From assembly GCF_014651035.1 (NCBI RefSeq), contig NZ_BMWC01000004.1:310001-374000 (forward strand): a DNA stretch of 64,000 nucleotides. The letters are read 5' to 3'. Position numbers and translations under genes: made by a program. The notes below the pieces were generated by a model. The model was given only the letters and a program-made list of their open reading frames with translations, was not told the origin of the DNA and did not search any database. The stretch is from Streptomyces lomondensis (GTDB lineage: Bacteria; Actinomycetota; Actinomycetes; Streptomycetales; Streptomycetaceae). This document shows, piece by piece, positions 33,520 to 41,789 of the stretch (the first letter of the stretch is position 1; each line of letters begins with the position of its first letter).

Positions 33520-34386
33520 ATGACGAGTACGACCGGAGAACAGCACGCCGTGGTGCGCAGTGACTACGAGCGCCTGCTGAAAAGCTACTGGGACACCAAG
33601 ACGACGGACGACATCAACCTGCTGCTGGGCGCGGAGGACGGCCTCTACCACCACCACTACGGCGTCGGCGACTACGACCCCGGCGTCCTCACCGCACCCC
33701 CCGAGCACCGGGACGCGCTGATCCTCCGGGAACTGCACCGCATGGAGAACGCGGAGACCGAACTCATCCTCGACGCGCTCGGCGCCGTTCCCGCCGACGC
33801 GCGCGGCATGGACGCCGGCTCAGGGCGCGGCGGCACCTCCTTCATGATCACCCAGCGGTTCGGCTGCCGGATGGACGGCGTCAACTTCTGTGCGCACCAC
33901 ATCGACTTCGCCGAGCGGGTGGCCAAGGAGCGCGGCTGGGACGACCGGGTGCGCTTCCACCTCGCCAACATGCTGGAACCGCCCTTCGCGGACGAGACCT
34001 TCGACTTCGTCGTCAGCAACGAGACGACGATGTACGCCGACCTCCACGACCTGTTCCGGGAGTTCGCCCGGGTGCTGCGGCCGGGCGGACGCTATGTGGT
34101 GGTGACGTGGTGCCGCAACGACTCCGTCGACGCCCGCTCGTCCGCCTCGCGCCGCATCGACGAGCACTACGTGTCCAGGATGCACAAGCGCAGCACCTAC
34201 TTCGAGGCGCTCGCCGCCAACGGCCTCGTGCCCTACCGGGTGACGCGCCACACCGACGAGGCCATCCCCTACTGGGACCTGCGCAACCGCTCCGGGCTGC
34301 GCACCGGCGTCGAGGTGCCGTTCCTGGCGGGCTACCGGGAGAAGAGCCTCGACTACCTGCTCATCGCCTGCGAACGCGTGCGATAG
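33520..34386 (+). CDS. Geranyl-diphosphate C-methyltransferase-like (GPPMT-type) enzyme
   Basis: This 288-residue protein strongly recalls the geranyl diphosphate 2-C-methyltransferase of 2-methylisoborneol pathways. It has LYHHHYGVGDYDPGV near residue 45, LILRELHRMENAE, motif I DAGSGRGGTSFMITQRFGC at 98-116 and MDGVNFCAHHIDFA. NETTMYADLHDLF at 167-179 contains E168, the position of an active-site Glu in the characterised enzyme. IPYWDLR and GYREKSLDYLLIA close the C-terminus. Family members C-methylate prenyl diphosphates or prenyl side chains (benzastatin and teleocidin pathways). No terpene cyclase is adjacent, and the UbiA gene is the plausible partner. CACGAAGGG is a weak ribosome-binding site before the ATG. 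Confidence 0.87.
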   Translation: MTSTTGEQHAVVRSDYERLLKSYWDTKTTDDINLLLGAEDGLYHHHYGVGDYDPGVLTAPPEHRDALILRELHRMENAETELILDALGAVPADARGMDAGSGRGGTSFMITQRFGCRMDGVNFCAHHIDFAERVAKERGWDDRVRFHLANMLEPPFADETFDFVVSNETTMYADLHDLFREFARVLRPGGRYVVVTWCRNDSVDARSSASRRIDEHYVSRMHKRSTYFEALAANGLVPYRVTRHTDEAIPYWDLRNRSGLRTGVEVPFLAGYREKSLDYLLIACERVR

Positions 34387-34396
34387 GGGAGCGGTC

Positions 34397-34416
34397 CGCC
34401 CTCCCCGGGGCGGGCG
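34397..34416 (+). terminator. Near-perfect inverted repeat after the methyltransferase gene
   Basis: CGCCCTCCCC and GGGGCGGGCG (one mismatch) meet without a spacer at 34397-34416, 11 bp after the stop. It could fold into a stem with a CCGG loop and act as a partial terminator before the dehydrogenase gene. Confidence 0.3.
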
Positions 34417-34486
34417 CCACCGCGGCCCTCACCGGGGTGCTGTGGCCCCTCCTCACCGACATCCGGCATCGCATCCAGGGAGCGAC

Positions 34487-35743
34487 ATGAACAGCGTTGC
34501 TGTCATCGGACTCGGCTACACCGGTCTCCCGCTGGCCCGGGAGGCGTGCCGCGCCGGCATGCGGGTCACGGGGATCGACGAGAACCCGTCCGTCACCGCG
34601 GCCCTCAACTCGGGCCGCTCGCACGTCCCCGACGTCACCGACGCCGATCTGGCCGCCATGCTGGACGCCGGTTTCCGGGCCGCCACCGACGAGAGCCCCC
34701 TGGCGGAGGCCTCGGTGGCCGTGATCTGCGTCCCCACACCCCTGGACGCCACGGGCTGTCCCGACCTGTCCCACGTGCGACGCGCCGCCTCCGGTGTCGG
34801 GGACCGCCTCAAGCCGGGCACCCTCGTGGTCCTGGAGTCCACCTCCTTCCCCGGCACCACGGACGACGTCGTCCGAGGGATCGTGGAGCAGGCTTCCGGA
34901 CTCAGCGCCGGCACGGACTTCGCCCTCGCCTTCTCGCCGGAGCGCATCGACCCGGGCAACGGCACCTTCGGTGTGCGCAACACCCCGCGCGTCGTGGGCG
35001 GTTGCACCCGACGGTGCACGGCGGCCGCGGCCGACTTCTTCCGGCACCTGTGCGACCGGGTCGTGGAGGCGGGCTCCGCACGGGAGGCCGAACTGGCGAA
35101 ACTCCTGGAGAACACCTATCGCAGCGTGAACATCGCCCTCGTCAACGAACTCGCCGTCGCCGCCCGGGCATGGGGAGTCGACGTGTGGGACGCTCTCGAC
35201 TGCGCGCGCACGAAGCCCTTCGGCTTCCAGGGGTTCCGGCCCGGACCGGGGGTCGGCGGGCACTGCATTCCGGTCGACCCCGTCTACCTCACGCACTGGG
35301 CGCGCACCGCAGGAACCCCGCTGCGGCTGGTCGAACTCGCGCAGGAGGTCAACGCCGGGATGCCGGCGCACGTCGTGCGGCGTGCCGAGCACCTGCTGCG
35401 GGAGCGGGGGAGGAGCCTGCGGGACGCGCGGGTGCTGCTGGTCGGAGTGACCTACAAGCGCAACAGCCCGGACCTTCGCGCCACCCCGGCCGCCGCCCTC
35501 GTCCGCCTCCTGCGGCAGCGCGGCGCCCATGTCGCCTATCACGATCCGCTCGTCGCGGCCTGGGCCCCGGACGGCGAACCGGTGGACCGGGCCGCCGACG
35601 CCCTGACCGCCGCCGCGGAAGCGGCCCTCACGATCCTGGTGCAGGACCACGACACCGTCCCACTGGACCGACTGCCCGAGCACGCGCCCCTGCTGCTGGA
35701 CACCCGGGGGCGGCTGCGGGGCACCAGCGCCCAGCAGCTCTGA
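34487..35743 (+). CDS. Nucleotide-sugar (UDP-glucose/UDP-ManNAc-type) 6-dehydrogenase
   Basis: This 418-residue protein has an N-terminal NAD-binding motif VAVIGLGYTGLPLA from residue 4, VICVPTPLD near 85, LVVLESTSFPGTT, AFSPERIDPGN near 146, LLENTYRSVNIALVNE near 205, and the catalytic Cys C260 in GPGVGGHCIPVDP. YKRNSPDLR follows in the C-terminal domain. The WecC-like wording (PERIDPGN, NELA) suggests a UDP-N-acetylhexosamine or UDP-hexose oxidised twice to a uronic acid. The ATG at 34487 follows AGGGAG at 4 nt. It is the last gene in the plus-strand cluster, 100 bp after the methyltransferase; membership of the pathway is probable but not certain. Confidence 0.85.
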   Translation: MNSVAVIGLGYTGLPLAREACRAGMRVTGIDENPSVTAALNSGRSHVPDVTDADLAAMLDAGFRAATDESPLAEASVAVICVPTPLDATGCPDLSHVRRAASGVGDRLKPGTLVVLESTSFPGTTDDVVRGIVEQASGLSAGTDFALAFSPERIDPGNGTFGVRNTPRVVGGCTRRCTAAAADFFRHLCDRVVEAGSAREAELAKLLENTYRSVNIALVNELAVAARAWGVDVWDALDCARTKPFGFQGFRPGPGVGGHCIPVDPVYLTHWARTAGTPLRLVELAQEVNAGMPAHVVRRAEHLLRERGRSLRDARVLLVGVTYKRNSPDLRATPAAALVRLLRQRGAHVAYHDPLVAAWAPDGEPVDRAADALTAAAEAALTILVQDHDTVPLDRLPEHAPLLLDTRGRLRGTSAQQL

Positions 35744-35791
35744 GCGTGCCGCGGCGGAAGTCCGGCCGCACGTCTTCCTGACGTCCGCAGC

Positions 35792-36071
35792 TCAGTTCGG
35801 TTCCGGTCGGTTTTCCTTCTCGACCGCCTCGCGAACGGCCATCGCGAGCTGCGCGGCTCCCTCGACAAGGCCGGTGACGAGGACCGTCCACGTACAGCTC
35901 GAACGCCTCACCGACGCGTGTCAGGGACAGCCAGCCCTGCCAGCACCCCATGAGTACTGCCCCGAGGCCGCAGCCGAGTACGAGGCTCGGGAGGAAATCG
36001 TCGCCGGTGGTCGAGTTCGGGTACGTCGGTATCGCGAACACCACGCCATCATTGTTCGACCTGTCGGACAT
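35792..36071 (-). pseudogene. Frameshifted small hypothetical gene
   Basis: On the minus strand, the ATG at 36071 opens MSDRSNNDGVVFAIPTYPN, then LPSLVLGCGLGAVLMGCWQG and VGEAFELYVDG. Near 35888 the reading continues sensibly only in another frame, VLVTGLVEGAAQLAMAVREA, ending VEKENRPEPN before a TGA at 35792. The 280-nt span is one base out of frame. Joined, it would give a small protein of about 92 residues with one hydrophobic segment. I do not recognise the family. The gene status rests on codon bias and coherent residues on both sides of the shift. It occupies most of the 500-bp gap before the GH43 gene. Confidence 0.35.
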
Positions 36072-36113
36072 TGTTCGGAACCTATTGACGCTGCCCCCGG
36101 CGTCGACTGAGAC
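36050..36113 (+). promoter_or_regulatory. Direct-repeat operator and promoter of the GH43 gene
   Basis: CATTGTTCG occurs at 36050-36058 and again at 36069-36077, 19 bp apart. The second copy runs into GTTC-G-GAAC (36073-36081). Just downstream, TTGACG (36085-36090) and TGAGAC (36108-36113) have a 17-bp spacer, an acceptable promoter for the gene at 36241. The repeats look like a repressor site for a sugar-responsive regulator. Confidence 0.4.
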
Positions 36114-36240
36114 TCTCGCCACACACGTCACCTGCGTGTCACGGCAGGGCCACGGCAAGGACGTTGCCGTCGCCCCGTCGGCTCCTCGTTCGCGCTCCGC
36201 CTTGCCCGCCATCAGCCATGCCTCAGCAGGGGACCTCGAC

Positions 36241-39200
36241 ATGACGCACGTCGCACGACCTCGCAGCCGCGCGAGACGTCGGGCGGGCCATCTCGCCGGA
36301 CTGACCGCCGCGTCGATGCTGCTCACCCTCGCCGGGCCCACCGCCTCCGCGCAGCCGGCACCGGCGGCCGAAGCCTCGGACATCACCGACGGCCTGGCCC
36401 TGTGGTACAAGCTCGACGCGGGCTCCGGCAGCACCGTGACCGACGCCTCCGGCAACGGCCGCAACGGCACGGTCAGCGGCACCGCTGACTGGTCGGCCTC
36501 CGGTCAGGGGCTCGCCTTCAACGGGTCGGACACCTACATCAAGGTGCCGGACGATGTCATGAAGGGCATGGACTCGATCACCGTCTCCATGGACGTACTG
36601 ATCGACTCCGCCCAGAGCACGCCCTACTTCCTCTACGGCTTCGGCAACACGAGCGCGGGCAACGGCAACGGCTACCTGTTCACCACCGGCAACTCCTTCC
36701 GCACCTCCGTCGCGACGGGCAACTGGTCGACCGAGCAGACCACCAAGCCGTCCGACTCCCACAACCTGACCCGCGGGGTGTGGAAGCACATCACCTACGC
36801 CCAGACCGGCTCTACCGGCGTGCTCTACGAGGACGGCGTCGAGGTCGGCCGCAACACGTCGGTCACCATCACGCCCGGTGCCATCGGCTCCGGCACCACC
36901 AAGGCCAACTACATCGGCAAGTCCGTCTACGACGGCGACAAGCTCTTCAAGGGCCGGATACGCGACTTCCGTGTCTACGACCGGGCACTGGCCGGCTCGG
37001 AGGTCGAGCAGCTCTCCCTCCCCGTCGCCACGCAGGGTGTCGCCGACGACAAGGAGGCCCTGAGTCTCGGTGACACCAGCGGCGTCACCTCCGACCTGGA
37101 CCTGCCGAGGACGGGCCCGGCCGGCGGCTCCTCCATCACCTGGGACAGCGACAACCCGTCCGTGGTGTCGGACACCGGCAAGGTGACCCGCCCCGCGGCC
37201 GGCTCACCGGACGGCCGTGCCACGCTCACGGCGACCCTGAAGAAGGGCACCGTGACCGGCACCAAGACCTTCGACGTCACGGTCCGGCCCGCGCTCGACG
37301 ACGACGCGGCCACCCGGCAGGCCGCCGAGGCGCTCACGGTCCACAACCTCGACGACGCGCGCGGCAACCTCACCCTGCCCAGGAGCGGCGCCTTCGGCAC
37401 GACCGTGACCTGGTCCTCCGCGAAGCCGGACGTCGTCTCCGCCGACGGCGAGGTCCACCGCCCCGCGCACGGCGACGGCGCCACCACCGTCGACCTGACC
37501 GCCACCGTCGCCAAAGGCGAGGCCAAGGCGACCCGCGTCATGACGGCCAAGGTGCCCGAACTGCCCGCGAAGCAGGCCCTCAAGGGCTACATGTTCAGCT
37601 ACTTCACCGGCGAGGGCACCTCGGACGGCGAACAGCTCTACGCCGCCCTCAGCAAGGGCAACGACCCGCTGCACTGGCGCGAACTGAACGACGGCAAGCC
37701 GGTGCTCACCTCCACGCTCGGCGAGAAGGGCCTGCGCGACCCGTTCATCATCCGCTCCCCGGAGGGCGACAAGTTCTACCAGATCGCCACCGACCTCAGG
37801 ATCTACGGCAACGGCGACTGGGACGCCTCCCAGCGCACCGGCAGCAAGTCCATCATGGTCTGGGAGTCCACCGACCTGGTCCACTGGACGAACCAGCGCC
37901 TGGTCAAGGTCTCACCCGACAGCGCGGGCAACACCTGGGCGCCGGAGGCGTTCTACGACGCCGAGCGCGGTGAGTACGTCGTCTTCTGGGCGTCGAAGCT
38001 GTACGACAACGCCGACCACTCCGGCGACACGTACAACCGCATGATGTACGCCACCACCCGCGACTTCCACACCTTCAGCGAACCCAAGGTCTGGATCGAC
38101 CGCGGCTACTCGGTCATCGACTCCACGATGATCCGGCACGACGGGACGTACCACCGCCTGTCCAAGGACGAGCGGAACAACACGTCCTCTACCCCCAACA
38201 GCAAGTTCATCTTCCAGGAGAAGAGCGACTCGATCCTGAACCCGTCCTGGACCCCGGTCGCCGAGGGCATCGGCAAGGGCGCGATGAACGCCGCCGAGGG
38301 ACCGCTGGTGTTCAAGTCCAACACCGAGGAGAAGTGGTACGCGTTCCTCGACGAGTTCGGCGGACGCGGCTACATCCCGTTCGAGACGACCGACCTCGAC
38401 TCCGGCACCTGGACCCCGTCCACCGGCTACGACCTGCCCGCCAAGCCCCGCCACGGCACCGTGCTGCCGGTCACCCAGGCCGAGTACGACCGGCTGCTGC
38501 GCGCCTACCAGCCCGACCAGCTCGTGACGAACGTCGAGGACGTGACGGTGAAGACCCGGGTCGGCGTCGCCCCGGTCCTGCCGGCCACGGTCGTCGCCGA
38601 GTACGCCGACGGCGTCAGGCGGCCGGTCTCCGTCGACTGGGCGGACGTACCGGCGGCGTCGTACGCACAGCCCGGCACCTTCACCGTGACCGGCAGCCTG
38701 CCGAACGGCGCCGCGGCTGCGGTCCGGGCCGAGGTCACCGTGTCGCAGGAGGTCTCCGACGTCCCGGCCGACCTGCTCCTGCACTACGACTTCGACGAGA
38801 CGAGCGGCAGCATCGCCCGTGACTCCAGCGGGCACGGCCGCCACGGCACGTACGTCCGCACCCCCGACTTCGGCAGCGGCGTGCACGGCGGCTCGTTCAA
38901 GATGTCCGGCGGCTCCAGCAGCTCCACCGCCTCTCCGTACGTGAAGATCCCGAACGGCGTGCTGAAGGACACCGACAGCGTGACCGTGTCGACGTACGCC
39001 AAGTGGAAGGGCGGCGACGGCTTCCAGTGGCTGTTCGGGCTCGGCCCGGACAGCAACAAGTATCTCTTCGCCACCCCGTCCAACGGCGGCTCCAAGCTGT
39101 ACTCGGCCATCACGAAGGCGAGTTGGCAAGGCGAGTCCAAAATGACGGCCGGCTCGCAGCTCACGCCGGGGGAGTGGCGGCACGTCACCGTGACCCTCGA

Positions 39201-41463
39201 CGGGTCGACCGGCACGATGGTCCTGTACGTCGAAGGCTTCGAGGCGGCCCGCGCGACCGGCGTCGGCATCAAGCCGTCCGACCTGTACGACGCGAACAAG
39301 GACTACAGCGGCTACATCGGCAGGTCGCTGTACGGGGCGGACCCGTACTTCGGCGGCGAGGTCGACGACTTCCGCGTCTACGACCGGGCCCTGTCAGCCG
39401 CGGAGGTCCAGGAGCTCAGCGGCAACACGACGGGCATCGCCGAGGCGACGCACCCGGCGCTGAAGGTCGACGCACTGATCGACGACGCCGGCAGCCGGAT
39501 CACGCTGCCGCTGAAGGCGGGCACGGACATCACCGCGCTGGCACCGGAGTTCACCCTCGCCCACGGCGCCTCGATCAGCCCCGCCTCCGGCAGCGTGCAG
39601 GACTTCACCAAGCCCGTGACCTACGAGGTGACCGGATCCGACGGCAAGAAGCGCACCTGGACCGTGTCGGCACTGATCATGAGGACACCGGTCCTGCCGG
39701 GTCTGAACGCCGACCCGAACATCGTGCGCTTCGGCGACACCTTCTACCTCTACCCGACGACCGACGGCTTCGAGGGCTGGAGCGGCACGCAGTTCAAGGC
39801 CTACTCCTCCACGGACCTGGTCCACTGGAAGGACCACGGCGTCATCCTCGACCTGGGGCCGGACGTCAGCTGGGCGGACAGCCGGGCCTGGGCACCGGCG
39901 ATGACCGAGAAGGACGGGAAGTACTACTTCTACTTCTGCGCCGACGCGAACATCGGCGTCGCGGTCTCCGACTCACCCACCGGACCGTTCAAGGACGCCC
40001 TGGGCAAGCCGCTGCTGAAGGCCGGTGACTTCCGCGGCCAGATGATCGACCCCGCGGTCTTCACCGACGAGGACGGCAAGCAGTACCTCTACTGGGGCAA
40101 CGGCCGAGCCTACGTCGTCCCGCTGGGCGACGACATGACCACCATCGACACCTCGAAGGTCAAGGACATCACCCCGACCGGCTACAACGAGGGCACCTTC
40201 GTCATCAAGCGCAAGGGCACCTACTACTTCATGTGGTCGGAGAACGACACGCGGGACGAGAACTACCGCGTCGCCTACGCGACCGGTCCCTCGCCCACCG
40301 GCCCCTGGACCAAGCAGGGCGTGATCCTGGAGAAGGACCTGGCCCTGGGCATCAAGGGCCCGGGCCACCACTCCGTCGTGCACGTCCCGAACACCGACGA
40401 CTGGTACATCGCCTACCACCGCTTCGCCATCCCCGGAGGTGACGGCACCCACCGCGAAACCACCATCGACAAGCTGGAGTTCGACTCCAACGGCATGATC
40501 GAGAAGGTCGTCCCGACCCTGAGCGGCATCGATCCCGTCACCGTCGTCCACGCGGGGCCGGACGCCACCGGCTCCGAGGGCGAGGCGATCACGCTCGCCG
40601 GCACCGTCTCCGGGGCCGGCACCCCCAAGTGGACCGTCCAGGACGGCGCCCCGTGCGCCGTCAAGGACCCCGCGGCGGCCCGGACGACCCTCACCTGCAC
40701 CGACGACGGCACCTTCGAGGTCACCCTGACCGGCGGGCGCGGCACCGACACCGCGACCGTCAAGGTCTCCAACACGGCCCCGTCGATCACATCCGCCAAG
40801 GGCCCCGGCTCGCCCGTCCCGGCGGGCGAGGCCGCCGTCGTCACGGCCGCCTTCGTCGACGCGGGCACGGCCGACGACCACACCTGCGAGGTCGACTGGA
40901 AGGACGGCAGCAGGCCGACGACCGGCACGGTCACCGACTCCGGCTGCCGCGTCGCACACGTCTACGACGACGCGGGCATCCACCGCCCGGTCGTCACGGT
41001 CACCGACGACGACGAGGGCACGGACACCACCACGCTCCCGGAGCTGATCGTCTACGACCGCGCCGCCGGCCCCGCTGCCGGCGTCGGCACGATCACCTCG
41101 CCGGCCGGTGCCTACCCGGCCCAGCCGGGGCTGACCGGCAAGGCGGCGTTCACCCTGAGCGCCCAGTACCGGGAGGGAGCCGACGTCCCCACCGGCAAGG
41201 CCACGTTCGTCTTCGGCTCCGCCCGGCTCACCCTCCGCTCAACCGGCTCCGACTGGCTTGTGGTGAACGGCTCCCAGGCCGTTTACCAGGGCACCGGCAC
41301 GGTGGGCGGCGAGGACGGCCACGCCTTCAGAGTCACCGCCACCGACGGCCCGGACACCTTCCGCATCAAGATCTGGAAGAAGTCCACCGGCGAGGTCCTC
41401 TACGACAACAGGACCGGCACCAGAACGAAGGGCACGGTCACCATCGGAAACGACCGCCGCTAG
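36241..41463 (+). CDS. Secreted multidomain protein with two GH43 catalytic domains
   Basis: This 1740-residue protein starts with a signal peptide of about 38 residues (basic start, LTAASMLLTLAG, cleavage near SAQPA). Approximate domains are LamG 48-258, two bacterial Ig-like domains 264-440, GH43 propeller 444-744, Big_4-like 754-840, second LamG 844-1060, a DUF5018-like segment 1064-1143, second GH43 1149-1427, PKD-like 1434-1607 and a C-terminal beta domain 1614-1740. GH43-A shows LRDPFII and AAEGP; GH43-B shows NADPNIV, IDPAVF and YNEGTF, the expected base, pKa-modulating Asp and acid Glu. It should debranch or cut arabinose-, xylose- or galactose-containing polysaccharide outside the cell. 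A perfect terminator follows. Confidence 0.88.
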   Translation: MTHVARPRSRARRRAGHLAGLTAASMLLTLAGPTASAQPAPAAEASDITDGLALWYKLDAGSGSTVTDASGNGRNGTVSGTADWSASGQGLAFNGSDTYIKVPDDVMKGMDSITVSMDVLIDSAQSTPYFLYGFGNTSAGNGNGYLFTTGNSFRTSVATGNWSTEQTTKPSDSHNLTRGVWKHITYAQTGSTGVLYEDGVEVGRNTSVTITPGAIGSGTTKANYIGKSVYDGDKLFKGRIRDFRVYDRALAGSEVEQLSLPVATQGVADDKEALSLGDTSGVTSDLDLPRTGPAGGSSITWDSDNPSVVSDTGKVTRPAAGSPDGRATLTATLKKGTVTGTKTFDVTVRPALDDDAATRQAAEALTVHNLDDARGNLTLPRSGAFGTTVTWSSAKPDVVSADGEVHRPAHGDGATTVDLTATVAKGEAKATRVMTAKVPELPAKQALKGYMFSYFTGEGTSDGEQLYAALSKGNDPLHWRELNDGKPVLTSTLGEKGLRDPFIIRSPEGDKFYQIATDLRIYGNGDWDASQRTGSKSIMVWESTDLVHWTNQRLVKVSPDSAGNTWAPEAFYDAERGEYVVFWASKLYDNADHSGDTYNRMMYATTRDFHTFSEPKVWIDRGYSVIDSTMIRHDGTYHRLSKDERNNTSSTPNSKFIFQEKSDSILNPSWTPVAEGIGKGAMNAAEGPLVFKSNTEEKWYAFLDEFGGRGYIPFETTDLDSGTWTPSTGYDLPAKPRHGTVLPVTQAEYDRLLRAYQPDQLVTNVEDVTVKTRVGVAPVLPATVVAEYADGVRRPVSVDWADVPAASYAQPGTFTVTGSLPNGAAAAVRAEVTVSQEVSDVPADLLLHYDFDETSGSIARDSSGHGRHGTYVRTPDFGSGVHGGSFKMSGGSSSSTASPYVKIPNGVLKDTDSVTVSTYAKWKGGDGFQWLFGLGPDSNKYLFATPSNGGSKLYSAITKASWQGESKMTAGSQLTPGEWRHVTVTLDGSTGTMVLYVEGFEAARATGVGIKPSDLYDANKDYSGYIGRSLYGADPYFGGEVDDFRVYDRALSAAEVQELSGNTTGIAEATHPALKVDALIDDAGSRITLPLKAGTDITALAPEFTLAHGASISPASGSVQDFTKPVTYEVTGSDGKKRTWTVSALIMRTPVLPGLNADPNIVRFGDTFYLYPTTDGFEGWSGTQFKAYSSTDLVHWKDHGVILDLGPDVSWADSRAWAPAMTEKDGKYYFYFCADANIGVAVSDSPTGPFKDALGKPLLKAGDFRGQMIDPAVFTDEDGKQYLYWGNGRAYVVPLGDDMTTIDTSKVKDITPTGYNEGTFVIKRKGTYYFMWSENDTRDENYRVAYATGPSPTGPWTKQGVILEKDLALGIKGPGHHSVVHVPNTDDWYIAYHRFAIPGGDGTHRETTIDKLEFDSNGMIEKVVPTLSGIDPVTVVHAGPDATGSEGEAITLAGTVSGAGTPKWTVQDGAPCAVKDPAAARTTLTCTDDGTFEVTLTGGRGTDTATVKVSNTAPSITSAKGPGSPVPAGEAAVVTAAFVDAGTADDHTCEVDWKDGSRPTTGTVTDSGCRVAHVYDDAGIHRPVVTVTDDDEGTDTTTLPELIVYDRAAGPAAGVGTITSPAGAYPAQPGLTGKAAFTLSAQYREGADVPTGKATFVFGSARLTLRSTGSDWLVVNGSQAVYQGTGTVGGEDGHAFRVTATDGPDTFRIKIWKKSTGEVLYDNRTGTRTKGTVTIGNDRR

Positions 41464-41473
41464 AACCGCGACA

Positions 41474-41500
41474 CCGCGCCCGGGACCGTCCCGGGCGCGG
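41474..41500 (+). terminator. Strong intrinsic hairpin after the GH43 gene
   Basis: CCGCGCCCGGGA (41474-41485) and TCCCGGGCGCGG (41489-41500) form a perfect 12-bp stem with a 3-nt loop, starting 11 bp after the stop codon. Confidence 0.8.
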
Positions 41501-41690
41501 CCCGTCCGGTCGGGCCGGAGGGGCAGGGGGCACAGTGGCACCGCGCAGTTGATGTACCTCCAGTGCAGAACAAGTCCTGTGTGGTGAGGCCGCATCCCGA
41601 CATGGAGCCTCCACTCAAACCCGTTGGCGGACCACGGCGACCGTTGCTAATCTCCCGGAGGCCGTGCGAGAGAACGAGGAGGTGGTACCC

Positions 41691-41744
41691 GTGAACGCAG
41701 TATCGACATGGGTGCTCCCCTCCGGGGTCGCGGTCGGGCGATAG
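41691..41744 (+). CDS. 17-residue upstream leader peptide
   Basis: The GTG at 41691 follows GAGGAGG (41676-41682) at 8 nt, a near-ideal ribosome-binding site, and opens a frame of 17 codons reading MNAVSTWVLPSGVAVGR before TAG (41742-41744). It ends 45 bp before the alpha/beta hydrolase start. No run of a single amino acid suggests classical attenuation. It may be a translated leader that couples to or regulates the hydrolase gene. Its short length keeps confidence moderate; the ribosome-binding site is stronger than that of the gene downstream. Confidence 0.45.
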   Translation: MNAVSTWVLPSGVAVGR

Positions 41745-41789
41745 GTCGTCCGGGAGCGCCGTTCACGAGCCCTCCCGAAAGGCACGACA

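Noticed and set aside
35874..36110. 78-codon plus-strand frame upstream of the GH43 gene
   Set aside because: The minus-strand frames give more coherent residues and better codon bias; this frame has no ribosome-binding site and overlaps the GH43 promoter.
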